Assembly: GCA_951230915.1 (NCBI GenBank)
Contig: OX579634.1
Span: forward strand, 51,721,570 to 51,785,569
Source of the DNA: Antitrichia curtipendula
Taxonomy: Eukaryota; Streptophyta; Bryopsida; Hypnales; Leucodontaceae
Length of the DNA: 64,000 nt
Direction of reading: 5' to 3'
Both the position numbers and the translations under genes were made by a program. Position 1 is the first letter of the stretch, and every line of letters begins with the position of its first letter. This document shows, piece after piece, positions 10,801 to 22,155 of this stretch. The notes under the pieces were generated by a model. The model was not told where the DNA came from. It ran no database searches and was given only the letters and a program-made list of their open reading frames with translations.

Positions 10801-11645
10801 ATAGAAGACAAAAAACAAAAAATGACACCTCTTCAAGATTTGCGGTGCCTTGAATTTCCATCGCATCGACGCCTTCAATGCAATTAGGGACACCCTCCCT
10901 GCCTCTACCGTGCTCTTCACCATCCTTGTGAAGCAAGGAACTCCTTATGTTCATAATGGAAGCAAAAATAAGCAATCCTAAACCAAAACACAACAAAGCA
11001 AAACACATAGAGGACTATGCAAAAGCAAACTCTAGCCTAGCCCGCCAAGTTGTTCTCTACTTTCAAAAAATAAAATAAAATAAAATAAGAAAGAGATTGG
11101 TAGATATAGGGCAAAAGAATCTTTTGAATAGAGTCTGTGATTTCAAAGATTTTGAGCCCAAATTTTTTAACACGTACATTATAACCTCACAAATCACCTC
11201 AAATTATTTTTCAGATTTTTTGAAGTCACGAGCAATTTTACAAAAATTGTCAAAGTCCCTAAAAAAATACACGGGCAAGATTCGGCCAAAAAATCAGCCA
11301 GTTCTGAAGATTTCAGAGAAGATTCCAAGATGCTAAACTCGTTTTTAGGCCATAAAACATTCAAAAAATCTCCGTTTTTTGCTTGCTATATACCATTGGA
11401 ATCATGTTTTCGGAATACTCAACATGATGTTTGTTGTCAAATGCACGTCTAAGAAAAAATCTTTCTAGTAGACTTGATTGGCGTACATTTGCTTCAATTT
11501 CATCCACACTACAAAGCTTAGCAATCTTTATTCCCTCACTATTTTGTATCAGACTATCACTATTTTGAAAAACTCCATCATATGACAAGGTCCGAACTAT
11601 GCTATTCATCTCGACACCATTGGCCTTCTGCAAGTGTTTAAGCAT

Positions 11646-12412
11646 CTTTGATTTCTCTAACTGTTTTTTACTAGAGAAGCAGAGACCTGCCTTACGTCTC
11701 TATCTACAAGAACCATCTGGCATCCCTTCAACAAAAGAAACGTGCAAAAAAATAACTCTACTTTCTCATTGGCAACTTTGCAATCTCTCCAATATATAGC
11801 ACTCTAGGAGTTTGAGGAACGTACGCTCATCCAGTACCTACCTTCTTATTTCAAATCGATGTCTATTTACCATAACATAAACGGTCACTAAGATCATCTT
11901 TTCTCCGCTCAACTGCTTCATAATTATTTTTAGATTTGAATATATTCCCCCTTCATATTCAAAGAGGCCTCTATTTGGTACCCTCTAATCAGCCTTCATT
12001 TATGAATGCAGCGCTATCTACAATTGATAATTCCAAAGATTGTGTAATGGTAACTAAAATAAAATAAATCAATTTTTGGCCGTGCATAAAATCTTTGAAT
12101 ATAAGCCAAGTTTTGATTCAAATTTCAAATCACTAGACCTCAATATAAAACAACTCAAACCCATATCCGCTACATTATAGTCATTTATCTACCATCGCTA
12201 TAAAAAATTTGGATTCTCCCATCAATCCTATGTAGGCAATGAGATTCAATATGAATTTGTAGATTGTATGCACATGCAAGTATAGACATGGCTCTTATTT
12301 GTGGCGATGGATCTAGCATTCAATTTCATTTCCTTGCACTGATGACGGTGTCGCATAGGTATCTGCATTGATTTTTAGTGTAACGTTTAAATTAGAGTCG
12401 TTGTCTCTATAG
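11646..12412. other. Intergenic segment between divergent pseudogenes
   Basis: This lies between the minus-strand ATG at 11,645 and the first recognisable plus-strand exon at 12,413. It should hold the promoters of both former genes, but I see no clear TATA box or other element. A polypyrimidine tract ending in CTATAG just before 12,413 is a plausible splice acceptor. Confidence 0.4.
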
Positions 12413-15400
12413 GTGGAAGAGGACCTATTTGATTCCCAAGGACTTCAAGTCATGTCTATAGTCATGCTAATGAAGAATAAGAATGCCTCAAGACACGGAT
12501 GGAGGCTTTCTTCAGGCAAGTACCATGCTTTCGGTACTCCACAGTCCACTAGATTGATATCAACAAAAATTCTCACGCCTAGGTTTGCAACTTCTATTGT
12601 TCAAATGTCTTGGGGAACTCATGTAAAGGTAAAGTCTTCAAGTCTTAGCCATATTGATCTTACAGAGTCTTCCGATGATGATGCTATTGTTTTCATTGAT
12701 GCAACTCACAATCTATCCACTATACTTGAGAAGTGTGAAGACACTATTTTTAATGCGGAGCACATTCAACATGATAGCATATTGCATCTTTTTGTTCATG
12801 AGAGGTCATCTAAGTTTGTGAGTGTCTTAGAGTGTCTTATAGATATGCAAAGACGTCCGCGCGCACGAAATGAATTGAAGTTTATAAACCTCAATACACT
12901 TCGTTATAAATCTGTCCGACATCTTCCTCAATCATTTAATGGGGATGTGCTTTTTGAGTTACCTCCTCTTCTTTCTTCAACATCCCCTTCTGGAAGTCAA
13001 CCTAATTCAACTTCCTCATCTTCTGTAGATCGACAGCTAGAGGGCATGGATTGTAAGTTCAATGGCTATAACTGGACATACACACATACCAAAAACATTG
13101 CGAACAACTTTGACCTAAAGTTCCGCTACTCCCTATGTGTAGGCCATCTTGTTTGTGAGAACGAAGTTTGTCCTAGACTATGACAAAGCGGCAACAAAAA
13201 TGAGACAGAGTAGGAGTAATCATCACCTACCATCTTTCTCGTAGAAGAGCAGTTTTCATCAAAATCTACTCTCATATGTCAAATTTGTAAAGAAGTTCCT
13301 TTCTGCAAAGCTCCATGCCTTTATCGCATGTATAGAGTGTTGAACTCTTTAGACCTTTTTAGAACTTGTATCCATATTGGTGTCATAAACATCCCGTGGG
13401 TAAGGACATTTGTCGCAATTCTGTTGATCGAACAACATCTTTGATTAGTCAAGAGGTGTCAAAATCACCTACCGCAACAAATTTGGCCATTCAGCTTGCT
13501 ACTAGCAAGGAACTTTCTTACATTTGAATTGTTTGGAGAGGATGAACTACAAAGTGACCAAAAGTCCCTTTGCGAAGAGGCCCTAAAAGTTGTCATGGAT
13601 AAATTTCGGATACTTAGTTCACCAAGTATTCAAAATACCATCTCTAGTTTCCATTATAGTGCAAGCGGGGGACCCATTGACAACATTATCTCATTAAAAA
13701 TGAAAAGTACCTATTCATTTGTTCAAAATAGCGTGTTTCATGGCCAAGGTAAAGATAAGGTTTACCCTTCTAAGATATTTGAGGAAGGTCCGAGAAGCGG
13801 AGTGAATTTAATAAAGCGAATGCAACTTGGTAGAGACTTGCAGAATTCTTGGTGCATGTTTAATCACGTAAAGAGGGTGAAAGGATGGATGTCAATGGCT
13901 ACCCACATATACGACCCTGAATTATGTCAAGTCCAAACTATTTGTATTTGTGACATGATGAGTGAAGATGCTCAATCACAAGAACAAATGTGGAGATTCT
14001 TTAACTTCATCATGGCACGCCACATGATTTCCTCTCTAAATTTCAAGGGTTTCATGGCTGACAATGTGATGGCCAACTTGCATGCTATTCGTGTGGTATA
14101 TGAAAGTGGCAACAAACAAGAGCCAATGCAAGATTGAGAGCACTCTTGTCTACTTCATTGGACGACTTCACTAAATAGGCATACAGAAAAACTCATTTGG
14201 CTGGAGTTTCAAGAAACTCATAAGAGGCTTTGCAAACAATACAAGGATTCCAAGTCGATGGCAAAAGTAGAAAAACAATATTTTGGAATCAAAGTTTGGT
14301 GGCTTTCTTCAAGGGCTACATCAGAGGACTCTCTCGAGAACTGGATGATTGATTGGGTTTTGGGCACTTCCAATATTGGCAATGGAGTGGATTTTTAGAA
14401 TTGATAAGACACACGCCTGTTTGAATTTCAATTTTCCTATTCATTGTTCAACTTTTGTTCACGGACAAGTTGTTTTAGTATCTAAAATGCATATGTGGTT
14501 TCTATTAAATTCTTTTTCTTTACCTCAATAGAATCTGCACAAATTTGAGCTGAACATGCACAATTCTTAGTATTGAAATATGACTTTTAGAATCAAATGA
14601 GCTTTGTAGTGTTACTCAAAATTGTTGTTGTTGGTGCAGAACATGAACTTAGAAGAATTAGCCAAAATGCCTTCATGCAACTTGGTAGAGACAATTCACA
14701 ACAAGTGGTTGCAAATGTCTGGAAAGAGGGGAACATGCTTGTACGTCGCTACTACAGATGACATGATGCAAGTTATTCAGGCATACCTCCAAGGATATGC
14801 ATCCGGAACTAGTCCCCATTTGGATGAACTTCACCTTAGAGCTGCAAGACAAACCATAAATCCAGCAAAGTTTGCAAAGGCTGTCGCTAAACTACCAGAT
14901 GCTCATTTATTTATATTTACCACATAGGTTCTTCACTTGGAAGATGAAGAAGTATTTGGCTCCTCAAAGAGAAAACTAAATCTGCCACCTAGGTCAGACG
15001 GCAACTCTCACCGCCACGATATAGTTAACTTTTCTACACCCAAAGTTCAAACTCAATCAACTAGAGTACGCACAGAAGTAGGCGCATCATTGCCAATGCC
15101 AACACCAATATTGACACAAGAAAGACAACCAAGTATACTATGTCCCCATACTACAAAGGTACTTGAAACAAATTACAATCCTTCTTTGTGGCACATTGCT
15201 AGGTGTAAGAAAGAAGGGGAGACTTGTCAAGGAATTCAAGTTGGGATGAAGAAGAAATGCAGGGCCAAGATAAACAAGTCAAGCAAGAGTAGAACAACAA
15301 CACCTACCTACAACGGACGCATGACAAAATATGGAACCAAGGCCATCATCAGCTTTGATTTCTGGTTTTGTGCAGACAACATAATGTATTGTGCAGGAGG

Positions 15401-15701
15401 CTCTAAGGTCAAGTGGGTTCATGACCGGCCTCCTTTGCCAAATGTGTGGCATGTAGCATGTAGGACACATTTCAACAAATTAGAGATCCTTTTTCTCGAG
15501 GAAGCAGGGTTTCAATTGCAAACTGAAGAGCTAGGCGAACCAACACTCCACCTCTTCAATGAAGAAGGATTGGGTGAAGGTGTATCCTTCTTTCACTCGA
15601 AACAACCAGCTAGCAATTTGCAACCATCTAATAGTGATATGCATCCTACAATGCGATTGGATAGAACCATACGATGTAATTCTCAATGCACCCACAATTG
15701 A
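12413..15701 (+). pseudogene. Decayed MULE-like DDE transposase gene
   Basis: Exon-like pieces lie at 12,413-13,183, about 13,187-14,400, 14,640-14,927 and 14,935-15,701. The first contains CVGHLVCENEVC, a Cys-rich DNA-binding-like segment, after a Ser-rich linker. The second carries the catalytic-type region, with CDMMSED and FMADNVMANLHAIRVVY, followed after a TGA by CLLHW. That order (acidic residues, then ADN, then C..H) is MULE-transposase-like. The third reads MPSCNLVETIHNKWLQMSG and YVATTDDM, and the last has a Cys-rich C-terminus with NVWHVACRTHF. Damage includes TGA at 14,135-14,137 where Arg is expected, a frameshift near 14,350, and loss of frame in 13,190-13,500. The expected first catalytic Asp appears as Asn (MFNHVK). 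I recall this family from seedless plants but could not search. No terminal repeats were found. Confidence 0.6.
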
Positions 15702-17090
15702 TCACCGCAACAAATGGAACACAAAACCTGAAAGCTGTCGTTGAATCCGTAGTTGTTATTCCATATCCTAGCTATGGTAGAGTGATAACTCTAATGTCCG
15801 TCTTATAGTAGATATAGAATGGTCCACTAGAATAGTTGACATATATCCTAAACTCTAATTAGTTTAAGGTAAAAATAGTTTATAGCACCCCAAGGACCAC
15901 TTAAATTGTTTGTGAAATTGTAAACATCAAAAAAATACATAAGAAAAGGTTGAATTCGGCCAAACAACGATGTAGGATGAAATATTACAATTCTAGAAAT
16001 GAATCTGAAAGTACTCCTTGGTTCCAAAGAGCACATAATTACAACCAAACAACATTGTACGATTGATTGTTACATACCTTAAAATGAACCTTCAAGGAGA
16101 TCCTTGGTTCCAAGGAGCACTAAACTAGCCTCAAAATAATCAACAAAGTTTTGAGGTCAATATTGCAAATTTGAATAATTTTGGTAGATTATTATTTTTT
16201 AGAAGGAAAAAAACATTTGTTGTTTTAGGACATATTTAGTAATGTGCAAAGAAAGTTTTTATGGATGAATGATGAATGGATGACATAGATGAAGCTCATT
16301 TGTACATCAAATCTATAGTTGTAAAAGCATCTAGTTGTGGCAAATGTTAGTCCTTCTTTGATGCTTGTTCATACAACATTGATTGCAAAATTGATTATTG
16401 TGAAAAAAAAAATTACAATTTTTTTGGTATATGTTTCTATTGTGGATTTTTGACATTATTATATTTAGGTCTGACATCCCTATTTATTACTCTGACATGT
16501 CTATTTTAAACTAAAATCCTCATGGTGAGCACTCAAATCTAATCGTTCAATGCTCAACACTCAATGCTCACACTCTAGCACCGTTGCTACCTTAGTTACC
16601 TCCTAAAGGTTCAAAGTCCTGAATTGATTTTTAAAAGGTTATAGGCAAATTCCTATGATGCAAAATTTTCTTGTAACTCTTTTTCTTAAATTTGAAGGTA
16701 AAAGAATGTACTAGCTTTCTAACAATATTGAATCCTTATATCAATTGATACATGGGGAAAAAAGGATGTCCTCCTAACTACAAAGTACTTCAACTCAAGT
16801 AACAAAAAGAAAAGCAAAAATTTCAAATAATTTACAAAAAAAAAATTCTCATAAAATATATTTATGCTTATATTGAAAGCTTTAACTAATCCCATTTGTA
16901 CTAGTAATATAAAAGTTATGAAGAATCTTTGGTTTTGCAGGTAATTTAGGTATCTTCCTAAAAAAACCTCAAAACATATTTGTTTTTAAAATCAATTTTC
17001 ACAAATCAAAAAGGTTCATATGGTTTAGATTACATTTTGCAACATTTTCACCATTAGGGATTAACATATTTTAATTCTATTTTGGAACTA
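15702..17090. other. AT-rich intergenic DNA
   Basis: No gene was seen. Two copies of a short palindromic motif, CTTGGTTCCAAGGAGCAC or close to it, occur near 16,017 and 16,104. Confidence 0.5.
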
Positions 17091-17094
17091 TTAA

Positions 17095-18006
17095 CCCCTA
17101 AAGTTCCATGATTAAGCTTTTACTTAAAACGCTCAAGAACTGCCAGTTTTAGCCCAAGTACCAAATTTTTGAAAACTTTTTTTTAACACATGTAACCATA
17201 TGATCTTGTAGTATTCTGATTTGAGAAGATGTGGTAAAAATTTCAGAAATTTCCACTGTGTGGATTGCAAGATATAAGCATTCAAATTCTTTTAAATCAC
17301 TTTTTTGGGCCCTGCAAAAACCCGGGCAGCTGCACTTCACAAGCTCTCTTTTCTATGAAAAAATGTCCAAAATGGTGGTGCTTCTTTAGATTCATTTTTC
17401 TAGAGAAGTTTTCTACGTGCTTGAAAATTTTCATATGTTATAGGAAAAAATAGTAAGTTGAAAGAAGTACATAATGATTCAAAATATTAAATTGTTAAGA
17501 ATTTAGTTATGGAATTGATAAATGCCAATCCCAATGGTTGTAATGTTTTAATAAAAAATTTACACCCTATGATTTTATTTTATTTTTAAAAATATTGAAA
17601 ATTGAGTAAGATAAAGGACTTCAAAGTTTATTTTAGAGTAGATAATCTGTAACTGCCCGCAAACTAAACTAAAACTCCTCATAACTTTTGACTCATTGAC
17701 TAAAATTGAAATGATTCAAAGCTGTCTGTGTATATATAACTCCAGAAAACCAATTTCAAATTTTTATTTTTGAAAAAGTGTTTTTTTCAGATCTGCCCGG
17801 ACCGGTCAGTTACATAAAAAAAGTAATGTATTAGGCCATAACTTTTGACTCCTATTTCCAAATGTCATGAAATCTAGTGCATATGAAAGATATTCATCAT
17901 CCCCACCTTCTTTTAAAATTTCAGCCATAATTATCAAAATCTCCAGTCACAAGTACCTGCCCCAAAAATCTATGTTGCCAAAAAGCGCATGCTGGTCCTT
18001 CAGGGG
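17095..18006 (-). mobile_element. TTAA-flanked non-autonomous element (family A), copy 2
   Basis: 912 bp bounded by TTAA at 17,091-17,094 and 18,007-18,010. It starts CCCCTAAAG and ends TTCAGGGG. It is non-coding and inverted relative to the 2.3-kb copy. TTAA duplication with CCC...GGG ends is the hallmark of piggyBac-type transposons (family knowledge). The element carries no transposase. Confidence 0.75.
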
Positions 18007-18010
18007 TTAA

Positions 18011-20619
18011 AAATTTGATTTTTCATCTATTTTATATCAGTTTTCATTGAAATTACAAATCTAGATGGAATTGCAAATAGTAAAAATCAAAATTAAAATT
18101 ATGATTACAACCATCATCAAGGTGGGTATTGCAAGCTTTGGTCAACTAGTTCCCTATAATATTTAACAAGCCAAATCTTATTTTGGTCATAAAAGACATC
18201 AACACATTAAAAAAAAGGGCTCTTCACATGCTTATGTCCATATTGATGGAAATTTGATTCTAATTTGGATATTGTCCCATTTTGAATTTTAGATTTGAAT
18301 TTTCATTGTAAAATCCACCAAAGGCTTTTTTTTTATTAAAAATCATACCCCAAAATTAAGATCATCAGTTTTTTTTTAATGTAGAGGTAAAATTATTCAT
18401 TTTGTCACAAGCATAAAATAACAAAGCATCAAAACAACATGGTTTACAAACAACATTCATTCAGTGTGCTTGCAAAAAAAAATTGTGCTTTATATGAGTT
18501 CAGAAATACAAACTCCTAGGAACAAAGTGCCATCAATTTGAAGTCGTTGTTTATATCACCGCGGTGGCACTAACATTGTTGCCACTCAATCCAAGCAAAA
18601 TTCTAAATGTCCAGGGTGAGAAAGTATTGACATTTCATGTTCCAAAAAACCCTAAACGTCACACACATGTTCACTTTGGAAGCACATGTGGAGGAGATAA
18701 ACAAAAACTTCAGATTTTGCAGAACTTTACAAGATCTAAACTCATAATCTTAGAGTCACGATTATCCAAAGAGACTGAAGGGTTGAGTGTGCTCCCACCT
18801 CCATGAGGAACAACAAACTTGTGTGCCCAACTGGCCTTCACGGACCTCCATACTCTTCCATAATTTTGGAGATATCCAAGTCGCTGAGATGGGACATTCT
18901 GAAACGAGCAGGCATAACTTAGGCGTTTTCAGCACCCATGATCTTTGCAACAATGTCAAGTTCTCTTCAAAGCAACCGATTAGAAGAGAACTGCATATAA
19001 GGTAGACAAGCCTATTACCACCCTGATTCGCAATCTGACTATGTTGGAGTCAACTTCAATGGGGTCACCTATTTTTCAAAGGTGTATGCATGTTTCACAA
19101 ATCAAACCCAAGTGAAATTATAATTTTCTAATGAAAATTGAAATTTCTATGAATTGTTGAAGTTGACTGCCTTGAAATTACAAATCCGCCCATAGATTAA
19201 TTTATAAAAGTTAAATCAACAACCCATTACCGCCATAGATTGTATCTATGAGTACTTGGATATCCACCAATCAATGGTAGACACGTTACCCAAGCTGAAA
19301 TTAATGAACTGATTTTGACAGAAAAATAGATGGACTTAGATGAGTTTCAGGGTGGTAATGGGGCCAAAAGTAAGATGTCGGAAATAGGAAGCTGGCGGGA
19401 ATAGGATGGTTTACCTTAGTTGAATTCAAGTGCAAATTATCAATGTAAATGAAGTTCTTCACAACTAGCAATGGAATAAGGAGAAGAGATTGCCTGTCAT
19501 GGAAAGGCTCGAAGTCAGTTAGTTTGACATTGTTTCACTCCCATTGTAACTGTCCGGTCTCTGCAGGGAACAAATTTGCCAAAACTTAATACCAAATCAC
19601 CTTACTCACAAACACATCCTTGAACTGAAAACCAAATCGCCTCATCCAATCTGTACTGTTATTTTTATCAATGGAATTGTCCATGTGTTTCAAAAAACAA
19701 AAACAAAATCGCCTCATCCAAGAATACGTACTAACTTAAACCTCTGGGTGTAAAATCGTCAACTTGAAACCACCTCAAGAACACGCAAAAACACAAGCAA
19801 CATCTCAGTGCCATGAATGCCTAAGCCTTAAACATCAAGAAAAAGTCTTGGTAGGAATAGAGCTCTTCAACCCTAGTGATCAAATTTTTCCACCCACAAA
19901 CAAACTTTAAATTTAGACTTGAATGCCAAATTGCTTCCAACGTGCAAATACATCTAAAATTTGAAAAACGAGGGAAAATAGTACTCAACAAAATAGGCAA
20001 GCTCAAAAGAATCAAAACCCTGACTCCTGCTTCGAGTGATGCAAATTTCATCCAACAAAATCCAAGGATCATCATAAGTTTTCATTCAATCCATCTCTAA
20101 CCTAGTTGTACAAAATGTGTCGTTCTAAATATAATGCACATGATCCAAATCTTTAGCCCCTTAGTTACATATACAAATTTTTAATGGCCCAAATTTGTAG
20201 ACTATCTATATAACTTACAATGGAGTTGTTTACTTTGAATGTTTTCCCCAATTTATTTGTAAGTCCTTTATGAATTTTATTCAAACAAATAAAACTCTAT
20301 TTACATTATGCCGCATGTGGTTTTTTAAATGTGCTAAATACATTGCATGAGTTTTGTTGTGAGTCAAGAAATTTGGAAATTCATTGGTCTTTTGCTAAAT
20401 GCCTCATTTAAACTATTAAAAGATTATTTTTTCAAAATCTTAATTTTTTTCATTAATCAATATGATTCCTTATCTATGTAAATTAAAAAATTTGGAAAAA
20501 TAGTTGTTTACAATTTAGTGGGAGATGCTTTTGAAATTTTGAAAATCCTAACTAGCAATGACCATAATGTATGGTAGTTACAATCACATTCAATGTTACA
20601 ATCATATTCCAATCATACT
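18011..20619. other. Intergenic DNA with weak exon-like traces
   Basis: Mostly AT-rich. On the minus strand about 18,960-18,790 reads as a possible coding fragment (IVAKIMGAENA, then FRMSHLSDLDISKIMEEYGG) broken by in-frame stops. I do not recognise it. The region 18,560-19,330 is less AT-rich than its surroundings. Confidence 0.3.
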
Positions 20620-20623
20620 TTGA

Positions 20624-21554
20624 CCCCTAAAGGTTTTTTACTATATTTTCACCCAAAATGCTCCAAAAATGTCATTTCTAATACAAGGAACAAATTTTAG
20701 AAAAAAAATCATTTGAGGACACATGTAACCGTAGGATATTGTACTACATTGGTTTGAAAAGATGTGGAAAAAATTTCAGAAATTTCCACTTTCAATTGTA
20801 AATTGCAAGATATTAGCATTTGAAATGATAAAGATCATTTTGGGGGCCTTGGAGCAGTTGCACTTCACAAGATCACATTTGTATGAAAAAATGTCCATGT
20901 TGGTGGTTCTTCTTTGAATTCATTCTTTAAGGCAAGTTGGCTACATGCTTGAAAAATTCCATATCATTTGGAATTGTACAACATATATAAGAAAAATATT
21001 AAGTGGAAAGAAGTAGAGAATGATTCAAAATATTAAATTGGTAAGAATTTAGTAATGGAATTGAAAAATACCAATCCAATGGTTGTAAAATTGTATTAAA
21101 GAATCTACATCCTATGATTTTATTTTATTTTTTAAATATTAAAATTGAATAAAATAAAGGACTTCAAAGTTTATTTTAGAATGCAGATTCCATAACTACC
21201 TACAAACTAAAGCACCTCATAACTTTGACTCATTGATTGAAATGGAACCATTTAAAGTTTTCTATGTATACATAAATTTAGTTAACCAATTTTAAAAAAT
21301 GATTTCTTAAAAAAATGACTTTTTAAGAATTTTTTGAGATGCCCAAGCTACAAGTAGTGCAAAAGATAATTACAAATCATACAATAACTTTTTAACCATG
21401 TAGTCAAAAGTTATTGAAATTATTGGGTCTTAAAGCTAATCCTTGGACACATGTTGTGTAAAAATTTCAAAGAAAAAAATAAAAATTCCATTTGTAGTCA
21501 CAAGTTGCCCAAAATTGCTATGTTGACAAAAAATACAATTTGGTCCTTTAGGGG
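20624..21554 (-). mobile_element. Non-autonomous element (family A), copy 3
   Basis: 931 bp starting CCCCTAAAGG and ending CCTTTAGGGG, a 10-bp perfect inverted end. Flanks are TTGA and TCAA instead of TTAA, so either the duplication has mutated or the inverted repeat extends outward here. Its interior is collinear with the 17.1-kb copy, including a GCAGTTGCACTTCACAAG-like block. Confidence 0.7.
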
Positions 21555-21847
21555 TCAAAATATAGTTATTGTAAAAGAAAAGGTTATGATTACAACTGTG
21601 ATCAAATTATACCAAAAATTATAGAAAAAATTAAAATTTCTTGGTATTGTTTATTGATTATTAGAATCTAATTTTAGAAGATAAAATATATTTATTGTAC
21701 TCTATTCTAATATCCACCATATGAAATTGCATTTCATGTGCTCTTAAGTATCAAGTTAAACTTGTTGAAGGGCAAAAAATATTTTAGAGGTCCAACATGG
21801 ATGGCATGATGGAAGATGTTTTGGGTTTCATACATGAGAACACATCA
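21555..21847. other. Short AT-rich flank left of the giant element
   Basis: Nothing was recognised. It ends with ATCA at 21,844-21,847, the left copy of the putative target duplication. Confidence 0.5.
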
Positions 21848-21875
21848 AACACTGAATTAGACATTCTTGCACTTG
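21848..21875 (+). repeat. Left terminal inverted repeat of the 19-kb element
   Basis: 28 bp, differing from the right end by one C/T. The inner end contains TTGCACTTG (21,867-21,875), repeated directly at 21,888-21,896. This is a candidate transposase-binding motif. Confidence 0.75.
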
Positions 21876-22155
21876 AGGGGTGCGACATTGCACTTGGCTA
21901 GTACGGCATCGAAAATGGACAATCTCAAATGTTGAGGGAGGGTAGGATTACTAAAAACATCGTTTGTTCTTAGTATGAGAAATTGCTTGGTGAAAAGTTG
22001 TCAAACACTCCATTTTTTATAAGTACTTCTTAAAAACCTTTCACACTTTTCACTCCACACTACTTTTAAGACATATTACTCTGCGCTTCACAGTCAAGTA
22101 CTTCTACATACCTACAACTACAAACTCAAAGAACACTGCATAATATCATATTTCA

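Larger units (their letters stand above)
4282..11645 (-). pseudogene. Decayed gene with ParB-like region and beta-class methyltransferase-like C-terminus
   Basis: This minus-strand gene can be followed by splice sites through two transposon insertions. A possible first exon has its ATG at 11,645. Further exon-like blocks lie at 10,951-10,829, about 10,330-9,833, 9,713-9,521, 9,425 to about 9,300, 7,265-7,169, 7,074-6,858, and 6,754-6,743 joined to 4,522-4,282. The block near 10.0 kb reads FVWDG, then after a small deletion AWYTYIDK. I read this as a damaged DGNHR-type ParB-like motif. The 7.2-kb exon reads FSKPGDVVLDCYAST and the next reads VALESNSEIF, which match beta-class SAM-methyltransferase motifs I and II. 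The middle, including the catalytic DPPY-type motif, is missing where the second CACTA element sits. At least three in-frame TAG/TGA codons fall where Trp would fit. The function of the intact family is unknown to me. Confidence 0.6.
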
